From Inia geoffrensis (taxonomy: Eukaryota > Chordata > Mammalia > Artiodactyla > Iniidae): a stretch of DNA of 64,000 nucleotides. The notes under the pieces are model-generated. The model was not told the origin of the DNA. It made no database searches and saw only the letters and a program-made list of their open reading frames with translations. Position numbers and translations under genes: made by a program. Where the stretch lies: assembly GCA_036417435.1 (NCBI GenBank), contig CM070905.1:62575092-62639091 (forward strand). The letters are read 5' to 3'. This document shows, one piece after another, positions 47,726 to 59,504 of the stretch; position 1 is the first letter of the stretch; every line of letters starts with the position of its first letter.

Positions 47726-50413
47726 AGTGGACATTTGGTCCTGTCCAAAATGTGCATTGAGACATTTGGTCAACACCAAAAGGTGCTTGACACTTGGTAC
47801 TCCCCAGAATCCATGAGCTTATTTGGTCCATGCCAAATCGTCCTTGATATTTGTTCCTTTCAAAATTGTTTATGCTTAGAAAATGTCCTGGGGTTCAAAC
47901 AGCCCATAATGTTTGCTTATACTTTTGATTTATAGGATTAATACATAAAAAATACTATCGCATGTATTATTGGTCCAATAATTGTGCTGTGGCTGTATTA
48001 ACAGTAATAACCCTTCTTGCCTCAGTAGCCTAGCTGGTAATAGAACATGGAATTAGATAGATGGGTCAACATTCAAATTTTGCAGAAGAGTGGGTAGTTA
48101 TTTATATTAACTATGCCTACTGAGGAAGAGGCCTACAGTTAGAGAAACACAGAGGACAAGTGGAGGGTTAGATCTCATGATGCATGGTGCATTAATATGT
48201 CACTGGGCATTTGGCTGAATGTGGCTGGGTTGTTCTAAAAGTGTGAAGTTTGAAAGGAGGAGCTTGGTTAAGCCACTATGTAAAATGGGGATCGAATGTG
48301 GTGATGTAAACACTTTACAGAGTATCTTGCTTGTTTGGAAGGAATGAGAATAGATGTGGCTCTCCTACCACATAGTGGTCAGGTGTAAAAGCCACCATGA
48401 GGGGGATACCAGGCATTTAATTAACCCCCCTACAACTAACCCATTGCCCAGGATTAATGGGCAATGTTTCCCTTGAAACAAGGTCATATAGAGGTATGAT
48501 CTTGGTAGACAGCAAGAAGCATCTGCCACTATTTAGAGAGATTTTAGTGGGTGTGACTCTCATACTTACCTGCCAATCAGCATGGAGCACCACACCGTGG
48601 GCTGATGCCTGTCTACTGGCTAACCCAGCCAGGCTGAACTGGGTGTTGAATCCATAAGACATTAGTAAGGTTTCCCCTATCATTAAACCAGTGACCACTG
48701 CTCAGAAGTCTACAAAAGAAAAAAAAAAAAAAACTTCTTCTATTGCTTGACAATGTGACATCTTTATTTGAAAATTCTCAGCAGAATATTATACTCACAA
48801 AAAGAAAAGCCAATGCTGCATAATAATGGCTTTTGTTACCACCTCCATTCCTTTAACAGAGATAGGAGTAAAAGGTACTGGTGCTGTGAAGAGAGGAGAA
48901 TCTGCATGGACAAGTGGTCAGGATTTGGATAATATAATCATTCAAGATGGGACAGGAAAACATCAACACCACTTTGGTGATGTTGAAGGGGAAGTAAGGA
49001 AAACCCTGAATAGGTTAAAATGACACACAGAGAAGAACCAAATGCAACACCATCACAGCTACTTTGAAGAATTCTCTATGATATTCATGATAAAAAAAAG
49101 TCTTGTTAATGCTACCAGCAAGAAACCCATTAACGAGGCAAGTAAATAAACAGAACTCAAAACAGACACCAGCCTCCAAACCCAACTTCACTGCACGTAA
49201 ATGAAATTCCAGAGGACTATAAAGCGATCAGATGTGGAGAATCAGTTCTTATGCACAATTCCATTGCTCGAGATGATGACAGAATCCTATTTACACAACT
49301 CATGATAATATTTGATATTTAAGTGCCAGTACCACAATATTCAGTGATGGCACCTTCAAGATGGCACCAACATTGTTCAATTGTCTACTGTGCACAATGT
49401 AGTATTGGGTTATATTATGCTGTTGATTTATGTACTAACAATGAAAAGGCAAGAGACACTTACAGATATACATGAGAAAGTACTTGCATTTGAACGAAAA
49501 AGAAATCCTGACATTAACCCTTCACTGTGCATGATAGATTTCGAGTTTGCAAATATGAATGCAATTTGACTACTACTATCAAGTGCACGAATAAAAGGAT
49601 GCTTATTTCACTTTTCACAATCTTGAAAAATACCTTCTCTGAGTCTAACGCGCGATATGCGACAATGAAAAGTAACACCTGTCTAAGTGTGCACCATTTG
49701 GGCCTTTGAAAAACTTAAGTGAAACTTTTGAGTACATTGTGGAGAATGCAAAGAAAATTTAGATGACCTAATGGATTAGGCTGAGAGAGTGTACATCTGT
49801 GGAAGGCTTGGCAGAGGCAGAGTAAGACCAGATGCTCCAAGATTTCCACCAGAAACTTGGAATGTTTACACATCAGTATTGAATGGTGATCACAGGACAA
49901 ACAATGCAGCAGAAGGCTAGCACTGTAAATTTCAAAAGCCGACAGTAGTATATTGTCCTTCAATTTGGAGCCTCATTCAAGTGTTAAAAGACAGACAGGA
50001 AAGCAATGAACAAGCTATCACCCAGGTTTTTGGTGATCACACTCAAATATGGCCACCAACGTCACCATGATACTAATAAAACCAAATGCATATAACTGAA
50101 ATTGTTAACAGATAAGGTCAATAATCAGGTTCACATATACTTGAGAGCAATTGCTCATCAACTTAACAGTAAGCCTGCCAAACATCACGACGAGGAAGAA
50201 TAAGACTAAATGTGAATTTATTACACATTTCATCATGAATTACAATAAAAATCATGTAAATACAATTTTAACAAAGTTGAGTATTTGTATTATTTAATGA
50301 ATCACGGCCCAAATGTCTCCCTGGATGTTTTGGACAGGAACAAATACCAAGGACCTTTTGGCATGGACCAAATGTCTCAATGGACGTTTTGGATGGGACC
50401 AAATGTCCCGCAA
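47726..50413 (+). mobile_element. Fossil MULE (MuDR-type) DNA transposon, Ricksha-like, 2.7 kb
   Basis: The ends are inverted copies over about 100 bp. The left end reads ggacatttggtcctgtccaa, then a gagacatttggtcaacacca block. The right end reversed reads gggacatttggtcccatcca, then gagacatttggtccatgcca. The surrounding MER5A is split, and a 9-bp flank repeats imperfectly (ggctcaatt / ggctccagt, 7 of 9), fitting the 8-11 bp duplications of Mutator-like elements. The interior carries a decayed transposase (48900-50070, separate entry) and an upstream part (about 47950-48800) with no recognised protein. The name Ricksha is from memory of the TIR; the MULE class follows from the transposase. Confidence 0.85.
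48900..50070 (+). pseudogene. MULE transposase fossil (FLYWCH/MULE type)
   Basis: Pieces of a Mutator-like transposase remain in order although frameshifts and stops break it. First comes KHQHHFGDVEGEVRKTLNR (about 48955-49015), like the end of a FLYWCH zinc-finger region (HxH). Next is IPEDYKAIRCGESVLMHNS. The catalytic FSDGTFKMAPTLF is at 49340-49378 with D at 49346-49348. MIDFEFANMNAI is at 49531-49566, with the second catalytic D at 49537-49539. A third block gives RFPPETWNVYTSVLNGDHR, then TNNAAEG ending in TAG at 49918-49920 where W is expected, then CPSIWSLIQVLKDRQESNEQ. The WNVY...RTNN..EGW block is a hallmark of animal MULE transposases. Not functional. Confidence 0.85.
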
Positions 50414-50527
50414 GGCTCCAGTCCCACCCAGACCTACTGAATCAGAAAACACGATGGGGTTTGGCTATATGTTTTAACAAGTCTTCCAGGTGATTGATTG
50501 TGCTGCATGTTAATGTTTGAGAACCAG
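50414..50527 (+). mobile_element. MER5A-like hAT element, right part
   Basis: Continues the MER5A from 47725: cccagacctactgaatcaga, gttttaacaagtcttccagg and gtttgagaaccagcctcctg at the end. The MULE is nested inside it and is therefore younger. Confidence 0.85.
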
Positions 50528-50529
50528 CC

Positions 50530-50815
50530 TCCTGGAGTGAAAAGGTTAACAGCATGCTCTTTGAAGTCAGAGAAATTTGGGTTCAAATATTGCACTTAGA
50601 CTTACTGTCTCTGTGACTTGGAACAAGTCATTTAACCCAAGCATCAATTTCCGAATTAGTAAACACGGTGGCAAAGTAGAGACATGGTACCTTTCAGGGC
50701 TATTGTTAGGATTAAATGAGGAAATATATACAGATGACATCTATAGTGTATGTACATCAAATACACAGTGCTTGATGCAGAGTAAGCACTCAGTAACTGA
50801 TGTCTGTTATTCTTC
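50530..50815 (+). mobile_element. MIR SINE, nearly complete
   Basis: Sense MIR from head to tail: aacagcatgctctttgaagt, gtgacttggaacaagtcatt, gctattgttaggattaaatg, cagtgcttgatgcagagtaa and gcactcagtaactgatgtc. Confidence 0.9.
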
Positions 50816-51505
50816 CAGGCATGGAAGACCTTGTGTTCAATATTGCAGGAAACACTGTGCTAATCAGACACGGCTTCTTTCTTCAGTCTGGAAAAGGCGC
50901 TACGCTAGCTTACAAATAATCATGATACAAAGTAGAAAGTGTTAGTTGGCAATTGAGTGGGTCCCTCACCATAGTGCCAGGCAGTTTCTTACTTTAAAGA
51001 CACCCTAATGGAACTTGATGGAATTGGGATTCGAAAACTAATATCTAAAACATTCCTGGGATGTTCTGTTATTTACATGAAAAGAAAACTTTTTGAGGCA
51101 TCATTTCCTCTTATAATTATCAAACTGCTTTCATAAGTACAAAATAAATAGAATACCTAATTCCTATAATACTTCTGAGTAACAGATATTCATATATAAG
51201 AGAATATTAAAAAGAATAACAATTTCATAACACATAATGACATGTTTATTTGGTTTCTAAGTCTCATCATTTCTACCCTGGAACTCTCTCATCTATTTCC
51301 TCCTTTCCACTCTTGTAGCAACCCACACAGAGCTACCAAAATAATCTTCCCCCAAAACTACTTTACCACAATCACCTCCTTGCTTAGGAACCTTCATAAT
51401 GACATCATTTTCATGACATCAGATACAAAGTTACAGAGTCAAGTTTCAAACCTGAACAACTATATCCTATCACCTTTTGGAATCACCATCACTGATACTA
51501 TTTTT

Positions 51506-51727
51506 TTTTTTTTTTTTTTTGCGGTACGCGGGCCTCTCACTGTTGTGGCCTCTCCCATTGCGGAGCACAGGCTCCGGACGCGCAGGCTCCAGACGCGCAG
51601 GCTCAGCGGCCATGGCTCACGGGCCCAGCCGCCCCGCGGCATGTGGGATCCTCCCGGACCGGGGCACGAACCTGTGTCCCCTGCATCAGCAGGCGGATTC
51701 TCAACCACTGCGCCACCAGGGAAGCCC
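51506..51727 (-). mobile_element. CHR-2-type cetacean SINE with internal duplication, minus strand
   Basis: Antisense CHR-2 with T-rich start (51500-51520) and head near 51727. A perfect 14-bp duplication ctgatactattttt lies at 51492-51505 and 51728-51741. The segment gacgcgcaggctc occurs twice in tandem (about 51577-51604), unlike the other copies. Confidence 0.95.
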
Positions 51728-52214
51728 CTGATACTATTTTTAATAGTGAGTGTGGGGTAAGGGTGGTAGCTTGGCAGTGATTTTTGGTAGAAGTAGTTCA
51801 GGGATTATAAATATAGGAGGGCGGGAGGTGGCTGGGCCTTAAGAACCATTTTGGGGGTGAAGAAGTTTTTTTAAATGTGGAAATACCACAGTTACTGGCA
51901 ACCCAAGGGGTCAGGGCAGGGAAGCCTCCGGGGAGAGGAAGAGAGAGCCTTTTAGGCTGTGGCTCACCAGGGCCGGGAAGAAGGCAGCATTCAGGGCAGC
52001 ACTCATGGGAAGCAAGTCTATGGTTTTGACAGGAACATCACCTGTGTTCCATCTCTCAGTTGTACAAGGAGGAGGGAAAGACCCCCCCGGAAAGGCCAAG
52101 GCACTAAGCCGAACTTTTAGAACAGCGGATGCAGAAGCCATGCTTCCCAGTGAACCAGCCTTGATAACCGGGGAGAGGAGAGAGTTAAAGCAGAAACCAA
52201 AGTAGGAACAAAGC

Positions 52215-52500
52215 AAGGAGGCACCCCTCTTTGAGGAAGTCTTCATCGATTCAGATGCCACCCTCCTGTGGGCCTTCAAGTGAAATAGGACCCTCCTGAG
52301 CTTTCATAATATCCAGTGATCATCTCATATAGCACTTACGTTGCAAGCATTTGCTTAGACATTTGTCTCCCCCACTAAACACTAAACTCCTCGAGAGCTA
52401 GTTTCTGTATTATTTGACTGTATCCCTAACACTTAGCCCAGAGCCTGGCACAAAGCAGGTGCCCTGAGTAAAATGCCAGTGAGTGCATGAATGAATGAAT
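52215..52500 (+). mobile_element. L2 LINE 3' end relic
   Basis: Sense L2: gtctcccccactaaacacta, aactcctcgagagctagttt, tccctaacacttagcccaga and gcctggcacaaagcaggtgc. It runs into a GAAT repeat. Confidence 0.85.
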
Positions 52501-52520
52501 GAATGAATGAATGAAATGAG
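52488..52520. repeat. (GAAT)n microsatellite
   Basis: Seven or eight GAAT units grown from the end of the L2 relic. Confidence 0.95.
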
Positions 52521-52849
52521 GGTAGAGCTCTGGAAGGACGCTTATAACTCATGTAGTCCGATCCTATTGTTTTGCAGAGAGGTTAAAGGGCTTGCAAGGC
52601 CCTTTAGTGCTAGAGGTGCAAGGTTTAGTGCTAGAGTTGTTCCCGGAACCCAGAACATGCGGCCACCCTTCCTCTACCTTGCCCTGCTGGGATCATGGAG
52701 ACAGCCCTCACAGACGTTCTAATGTTTGTTGGCTCCTTGTTGAGAATGCACAATACATTTTCCCATGGAGACAGGTTTTTTCTTTTTCTGTTTTTTAATG
52801 GTGGTTCAGTTCCCAGGCCAGGCCACAAAAGCCTATTTACCCTATAGCT

Positions 52850-53115
52850 CAGCTCAACTATAAAACCAGCGGTAGCTTTGAGGCCTCACTGAACCCCCAG
52901 CTCCGAGCCCACAGTCTGGGGGGCAGGTGGGCAGCTGGCTCTGTAGGGGGGAAGGCAGAGCTCCCTTGAGCGGACCAGGAGCCTGGGGTGGGGGCTAGGC
53001 AGGGGGGCTGGGCAGGGGGCCCGGGCAGCAGCTGCATTAGGCTAGGCAGCCTGTGAATGCCTTGGTGGTTCTTAAGTGGATTGTTTGTAAGTTGGGAACT
53101 GTCTGTACTTAGAAA
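52850..53115. mobile_element. GC-rich old repeat, possibly a Tigger-like DNA transposon end
   Basis: A GC-rich block (52920-53050) is followed by ttaagtggattgtttgtaag and ttgggaactgtctgtactta. The latter resembles terminal sequences of Tigger-group elements (gtaagtcgggaactgtctgt). The other end was not found. Confidence 0.4.
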
Positions 53116-54639
53116 GGCGGATTTCAAGAGGTAGGGGATCCTATTTCACTTGAAGGCCCACAGTAATGAGGGTTCTTTATTCGTAATGAAGTAGCCACTA
53201 ATTGGAGGGACAGGCTCAGGAGGCCTGCCGGAATGTTGTACTCCTGGACCAGAACTGAGTAATATTATGCAGTAGCCTGGCAACCCCTCACTTCTGCATA
53301 AAATTCATATAAAAATCTACCATGAAGTGCCTATTTGACATTCACTGTGTTTATTATTAATAATGATAATAACAGGGTGGCTTATATACAGCATTAAGCT
53401 GAGAAAGTGAATGAATTCTCACTTTCCTCAAGTTTTCCCCCTCCGGCCAGATTAGGAACATTTGGAAAATCCTTACACTCAGAGTGGGCTGAAAACTTTC
53501 ATAGTTACCCTGAGGAGACATGGCTCCAGTTTCTAAGGGCTCGTCCAAGAGATGATCTCTTTCCTTCCTTCAACTCCTCAGAGGCAGAAACCTTCCATAA
53601 ACTCATGAATGTTGTAAAAGCAAATGTACAAAAAAAGCAAATGTACAAAAAAAAAATAGTGTCAATGGAACTGAAAAAGTTACAGTAGGTGAATCAATTA
53701 TAACAAGGTAATAGTGTTAGCCTTTCTGGACTTAATGAAATGTGATCAACTACACTGGGATGTTCTGGTGCCCCCTGGAGGATCCTAAAACCTTCCAAAA
53801 CTGGTTATTTAGTACCTTTCTTCAGATGCCTCAGAAAATCCTACAGAGGCAATGTGTTTCTTCTCCCAGGCTCAGATCAACTTAACCTGACTCAATCACA
53901 CACAGGGGGACAGAGCAGGAACTAAACCTAACATTTAAAAGGTTTTACCCATTGTAAGTTTATCGTTAGACTGCAGGTTTTTGGATCAACGACAGAATCT
54001 ATTTTTGGTTTGTAAAGTTTATAAATCTGACAATGCAAAGTTCACAGCTACACGTGCAATCTCTCAATTCTTCTGGGCTGACTGTTTAGTGAACAAGGAA
54101 GTTTGCTTCTGTGAACCTTGCTTTGTTTTGCACAGGCATTCTGGAAAGTTAAACATTTAGCTTCTAAAATTTTACTGCACTGGCGTTCCTCAAGGACATG
54201 ACTCCAGTATGATTATGACTAAATGGCCATCAGAGTTGTTTATTCCATAGCCACAGAGCAGTCAGCAGATGTGAGGAACCATTGTCTGACTTCAGTAAGC
54301 TCCAATAATAATAAGCTCCAATAATCTAACAGGATTATAGCTGCCCATCTGCCCTCCCCACATCCAATTTATATGAGAGTGACTGAAGTTACTATCTTGG
54401 TGCATAATGTGACTGATACCCGCCAGCCTTAGATCATTACATCTGGAAGACACAGACCAGGTTTCACTAAATTTGCAAAGACTCATGCTGGCACCTTATT
54501 GTGACTAATACAATAATGGTTACAATAAAAATACAATATTATATGTAGAATTAATATAAACTTCTGCTGTCACTTTTTTCAGTGCCATTCCATCATACTA
54601 TACTGAATGCTTAATTTCTTAATTTGAATATTATATAGG

Positions 54640-57600
54640 AGTGTACCGAAGTTCAAACCATGAAATCATCAAACATAATTTCAGACTTTCAGAAAAGCTG
54701 CAAGAATTCTTTGTATTCCTAGATACACTTCACCTAGATTCTCATAATGCCAACATTTACTACAGTCTTTTCTTTTTCTAAATGCATGTAAACACACATA
54801 TGTTTTTCCAAACTGCTTAAGTTGTGAATATAATGTTCTTTTATTCCTAAATATTTCAATGTGTATGTCCTAAAAATAAGGAATCCTCTTATGTAAACAG
54901 TATAATTATCAAAATCAGGAAACTAACATTGAAATAATGTTATCTAATCTACAAAACCTCACTGAGATTTTATCAACTGTCCCAATACTATTTCTTATAG
55001 CAAAAGAAAATCTAAAATTACACACTGCATTCAGTTGTCATGATTTTTCAGTCTCTAATCTGACGGTTCCTGAGTTTGTTCTTGTACAGGCCAGGTATTT
55101 TACAGAATGTCCCACATTTTGGATTGTCCTTTGTGTCCTCATGGTTAGATTAACGTTATATGCTTCTGGCAGCATAATATAAATGTGATTCTGGCTTTTT
55201 CTCTACAAAACATACTTGGAAACATATACTATTGATCGGTCCCATTAATAGTAGTGTTAACTTTAATCTTTTGGTTAAGGTGCTGTTGGCAGGTTGCTCC
55301 ACTTAGAGTTACCATTTTACCCTTTGTAAATAAAAAGCAGCTTGCAGGGATATACTTGGAGACAATGTAAATATTCTATTCTCAAACTTTCATCTATTAG
55401 TTTTAGCATTCATGGATGATTTTCTCCTGTATCAATTATATTTATGATGGCTTGGCAAAAGGTGATTTTCTAATTCTATCATTCCTTCTACATTTATTAG
55501 TGCATTTTCTACTAAAGTTTTCCCTTCCTTATTTATTTATTTACTTGTTTGTTTATATCAGTGTAGCTCGTGGATCCTTACTTTATTCAATAATATTAAA
55601 TTTACTATTATTATTTATTTAAATTAGTTTAATGATTACAGCATCCCAGATTTGGCCAGTGGGAGTCCCTTAAAGCTGGCTCCTCTGTCATTCTGACATG
55701 TCCCTATCACTCTTTAAACACATTCTTACTCTGGGGCATAACAAGGTGTTCTAATTCTTTACCTGCCCCAATCCTGAATTCAGCCATTTCTCCACGGAGC
55801 TCTATATACCTCATTCCCTACTTTCTTTTAGTGGAGAATTTGGGTATATAGAAACCTAGATCTTGGCTCTAGGTATGCTCATTGCTACTGGGGTGAAACT
55901 GCTTCAAGGCCTTCTCAGAGGACAGAGCTGGGGAATGTTTATACATACATATAAACAAATATGTGCATATATACATGCACTCATGTGTACAATACACATT
56001 ATAATCCATGCAGACTTATATCCAGTTACATACATATGTATGTGTATATGTATGTTCATGTATGTGTTAGAACCCATGAGTTCACACCTATATCTCCAAT
56101 TTCAGTCCAATACTGCAGAGTTCATTCTATTTTTTTCTTTTACCCTGATTGTAGCTTCCTTCTCTCGAAGTGCAAAACCTGACTGCTCAATCCTCGAACA
56201 TACAAAAAATGACTTCAGAATTGCTAACCTACGCTTCTGCAGAAAGAGAGGTCTGCTAACCAGAGTTCAACATTTACTTAGAGTTATTATGTTTTTAGCC
56301 TGAGAGCATGTTGTCATAATACTGCATTCAAAGCTACTTGGGTTTGCTTCCCCCCACCCTTTTCAGTGTGATTATATTATTTATTTGAAATATAATTTTT
56401 TTCTTATCCTCTGTTTGATCAAATCTATTTTTATCTTTCAGAGATGTTTTACAGTTCTCCTTATAAAGACGTTACATATTTCATGTTAAATTTATTCTTA
56501 AATATTTTATCTTCTTTATTGCTATTGTAAATACACTTTTCTCTATCCTTGTATATTCTTTTATAGCTTGCTGATTTTTGAAATCTCTTATTTATTTATT
56601 TCTAAATATAAATTTATTTATTTTTGGCTGCATTGGGTCTTTGTTGCTGTGGGCTTTCTCTAGTTGCGGCGAGCCGGGGCTACTCTTCGTTGCGGTGCGC
56701 AAGCTTCTTATTGCGGTGGCTTCTCCTGTTGCAGAGCACAGGCTCTAGGCGCGCAGGCTTGAGTAGTTGTGGCACGCGGGCTTCAGCAGCGTGGCTCGTG
56801 GGCTCTAGAGCTCAGGCTCAGTAGTTGTGGCACACGGGCTTAGTTGCTCCGCGGCATGTGGGATCTTTCTGGACCAGGGCTCGAACCCCTGTCCCCTGCA
56901 TTAGCAGGCAGATTCTTAACCATTGCACCACCAGGGAAGCCCATGAGATCTCTTATTATTTTATTTGGTTTTACCATTGATTTTTTTAGGGCTTCCTAGG
57001 TCCATAATTATATCATTTGCAAAAAAGAGAGTTTCACTTTTCCAATTTTTATGTTGCTAATTGGTTTCTCATACCTACTTGTACCAGCTAATATTTCTAG
57101 TACATTGTTGAATGGTAGTGAGACAATTGGTAACCTTGCTTTGCGTCCAATCTTAGTGGAAATAGTGCTAGTGTTTCTGCATTAAGCTGGCTTTAAGACT
57201 AATGCATGTTTGTACTTGATCATAAAACTACATGTTTTCAGAAAATATCCATCAATTCCTTTTCCTTGAGTGACCTTATCAGGAATGAGTGTTGAATATT
57301 GTAAAAGATTTTCAGAATCTATAATTATATGATTTTCTTCTTCAGATCTATTAACAGAGCAATTAAATTAATTGATTTCCTCATATTGAGCCATCCTTGT
57401 ATTCCCGGGATAAATCCCACCTGGTCATGGTGTATTATTTTATTCATGGAGTATCGGATTCTATTCTCTAATATTTTATTTAGAAATTTTACATTAATAT
57501 TCATAAGTCATACTGATCTATAATTTTTTGTACTGTTTCTATCAGGTTTAGTTATTGAAATTATACTTGCATAGTAAAAACAATTCAGAAAACTTCCTTC

Positions 57601-58885
57601 ATTTACAACACTCTTGAACAATTTATGGAGCCCTTAGGGACTATTTGGTCTTTGAAGGTTTGGCATAATTTCCCTGTAAAATCCTATGGTCCTGGTGCTT
57701 TTCCTGTGAGGTAGTTCCTTGATAACTTTTTCTATTTCTTCTAAGGAAGTTTTCTGTATAAGCTATATCAAATGACATCAATTTTGGTAAACTAATTTCC
57801 TAGGAAATTATCCATTTCACTTAGGTTTTCAACTTTGCAGAAAGGTCTGAAATTCAGTTCTTATATTTCTAAATTCTTATTCCAATAATTATCTCCCTTG
57901 GTGTATGTGTGCATTCTCCCTTTTTTCTTGGCTTAGCTAGTGGCTTATCTAATTAATTTATTCATTAGATTTACTGTTTTTCTGTTCTCTACCTCAATTT
58001 CTATGTTATCTTTATGATTTCCTTCCTTTTGCTTTATTCTAGTTTACTTCTTATTCATTTTCTAGCTTTGTAAATTGAGAATTTATTTATTGCCATCTTT
58101 AACTTTTATTCCATGTTTAAGGCTTTGAATATTCCTTTGATCATTGCTTTATATGTATCCCACAGATTCTGGTATGTGGTATTTTTCATTATTATTTTCC
58201 AGAAATTTAATTTACATAGGATCTTTTTTTGGTGAATGTTTCCTGTGCACTTAAGAAGAAGGTGTATTTTCTATTGTCTGAGTATAAAGTGTAATATATA
58301 TCCTATTGATTATGCTGTTTAAATCTTCAGTATCTTTACTTTTTTTTTACTTGATTTGTCTTACGCTGAGAGTACTATGTTAAATTTTTTTTATTAGTAG
58401 GTGTTTTTTATTCTGTGTATCCCTTTCATGTCTTATAAGTTTCGCTTTATAAAAGTGGCTGCTGAATAATTTAGTACATAATCTAAATGACATAAATGTT
58501 TTATCTCCATTGTGAATTGTGGCTTATAGCATTAAAAAGTGGGGTTTTTTTTTACACATAAAAGGCTTTTAAAAATTATACTTATATCAATATTGCTATA
58601 TCTGCTTTCTTATTATTTCCACTTGCTTGGTATATCTTTGCTTATCCCTTTATTTTTAGCCTTTCTTAATAATTTTATTTTGGATACAGCATATAGTCGA
58701 GTCTTTCTTGGTGTGTCCCATGGAAAATCTTTTCTTTTATTAGGTGAGTTAAGCCCATTTACATTTATTGATAAGACTGATATGTTTGGCCTCAACTCTG
58801 TCATATTTTGGTTCATGATTAGTATGGGAATTATATTCTATGTTTTATTTCTCTATTGTTTTATTAGTTCTTTAATTTGATTTTT
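54640..58885 (-). mobile_element. Long old L1M (L1ME-like) element, antisense, split by a SINE
   Basis: On the plus strand it starts in the antisense 3' UTR (gtgtgtatgtcctaaaaata, acttggagacaatgtaaata, cccagatttggccagtggga) and runs through ORF2 backwards to its N-terminal region. There the minus frame 58613-58816 has NISVLSINVNGLNSPNKRK, the start of the L1 endonuclease domain. Reverse-transcriptase antisense phrases (gccatccttgtattcccggg, ctatggtcctggtgcttttc) lie at 57380-57710. Full of stops and frameshifts. The 3' UTR and ORF2 total about 3.9 kb without the SINE. Confidence 0.88.
56600..56942 (-). mobile_element. Long CHR-type SINE inside the L1M
   Basis: Same class as 41697-42052. Minus head gggcttccctggtggtgcaa at 56942, internal ctcagtagttgtggc-type units, and an A/T-rich tail. 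An approximate duplication (gaaatctctta at 56580-56590, gagatctctta at 56945-56955) flanks it. Confidence 0.9.
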
Positions 58886-58904
58886 TTTTTTTTTTTGAGT
58901 TTGG

Positions 58905-59154
58905 TGGCACTATTCTGTATGCTTCTGTAATGGTGAATACATGACATTAAACATTTGTTAAAGCCCATATAATCTGTAACACAAAGGGTTAACTCTAATG
59001 TAAACTATAGACTTTGGTTGATAATGTGTCAGTGTTGGTTCATTGATTATAACAACTACATCACACTGATATGGGATATTGATGGTGAGGGAGGGGTATG
59101 TGAAAACTATGTATTTTTGGTCCAATTTTGCTGTGAACGTACACATGGGCATTT
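58905..59154 (+). mobile_element. L1M-type 3' UTR fragment, sense
   Basis: Homologous to 5300-5760: acatgacattaaacatttgt, gttaactctaatgtaaacta, gataatgtgtcagtgttggt, ccaattttgctgtgaacgta. It faces opposite to the adjacent antisense L1M, so it is a separate insertion. Confidence 0.85.
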
Positions 59155-59170
59155 AAAAAAGTACGTACAT

Positions 59171-59504
59171 GGGACTTCCCTGGTGGCGCAGTGGTTAAGA
59201 ATCTGCCTGCCAATGCAGGGGACACGGGTTCAAGCCCTGGTCCCACATGTCGCAGTGCAACTAAGCCTGTGTGCCACAACTACTGAGCCTGCGCTCTAGA
59301 GCCCGCGAGCCACACCTACTGAGCCTGAGTGTCACAACTACTGAGCCCGCATGCCTAGAGCCGATGCTCCACAAGAGGAGCCACCACAATGAGAAGCCCG
59401 CGCGCCGCAACAAACAGTAGCTCCTGCTCGCCGCAACTAGAGAAAGCCCGTGTGCAGCAACGAAGACCCAACGCAGCCAAAAATAGGTTAATTAATTAAT
59501 CAAT
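59171..59504 (+). mobile_element. Long CHR-type SINE, plus strand
   Basis: Head ggacttccctggtggcgcag, several ccacaactactgagcc-type units, ending gaagacccaacgcagccaaa and an ATTA-rich tail. Imperfect duplication aaaaagtacgtac / aaaaagtatgtac (about 59156-59168, 59506-59518). Confidence 0.93.

Noticed and set aside
51242..51760. 172-codon plus frame
   Set aside because: Its second half is the antisense CHR-2 SINE; the first half has no recognisable protein.
58613..59154. Antisense L1M joined to sense L1 3' UTR as a twin-priming inversion
   Set aside because: The antisense block has its own 3' UTR at 54640, so the sense 3' UTR is a separate copy, not the other half of an inverted insertion.
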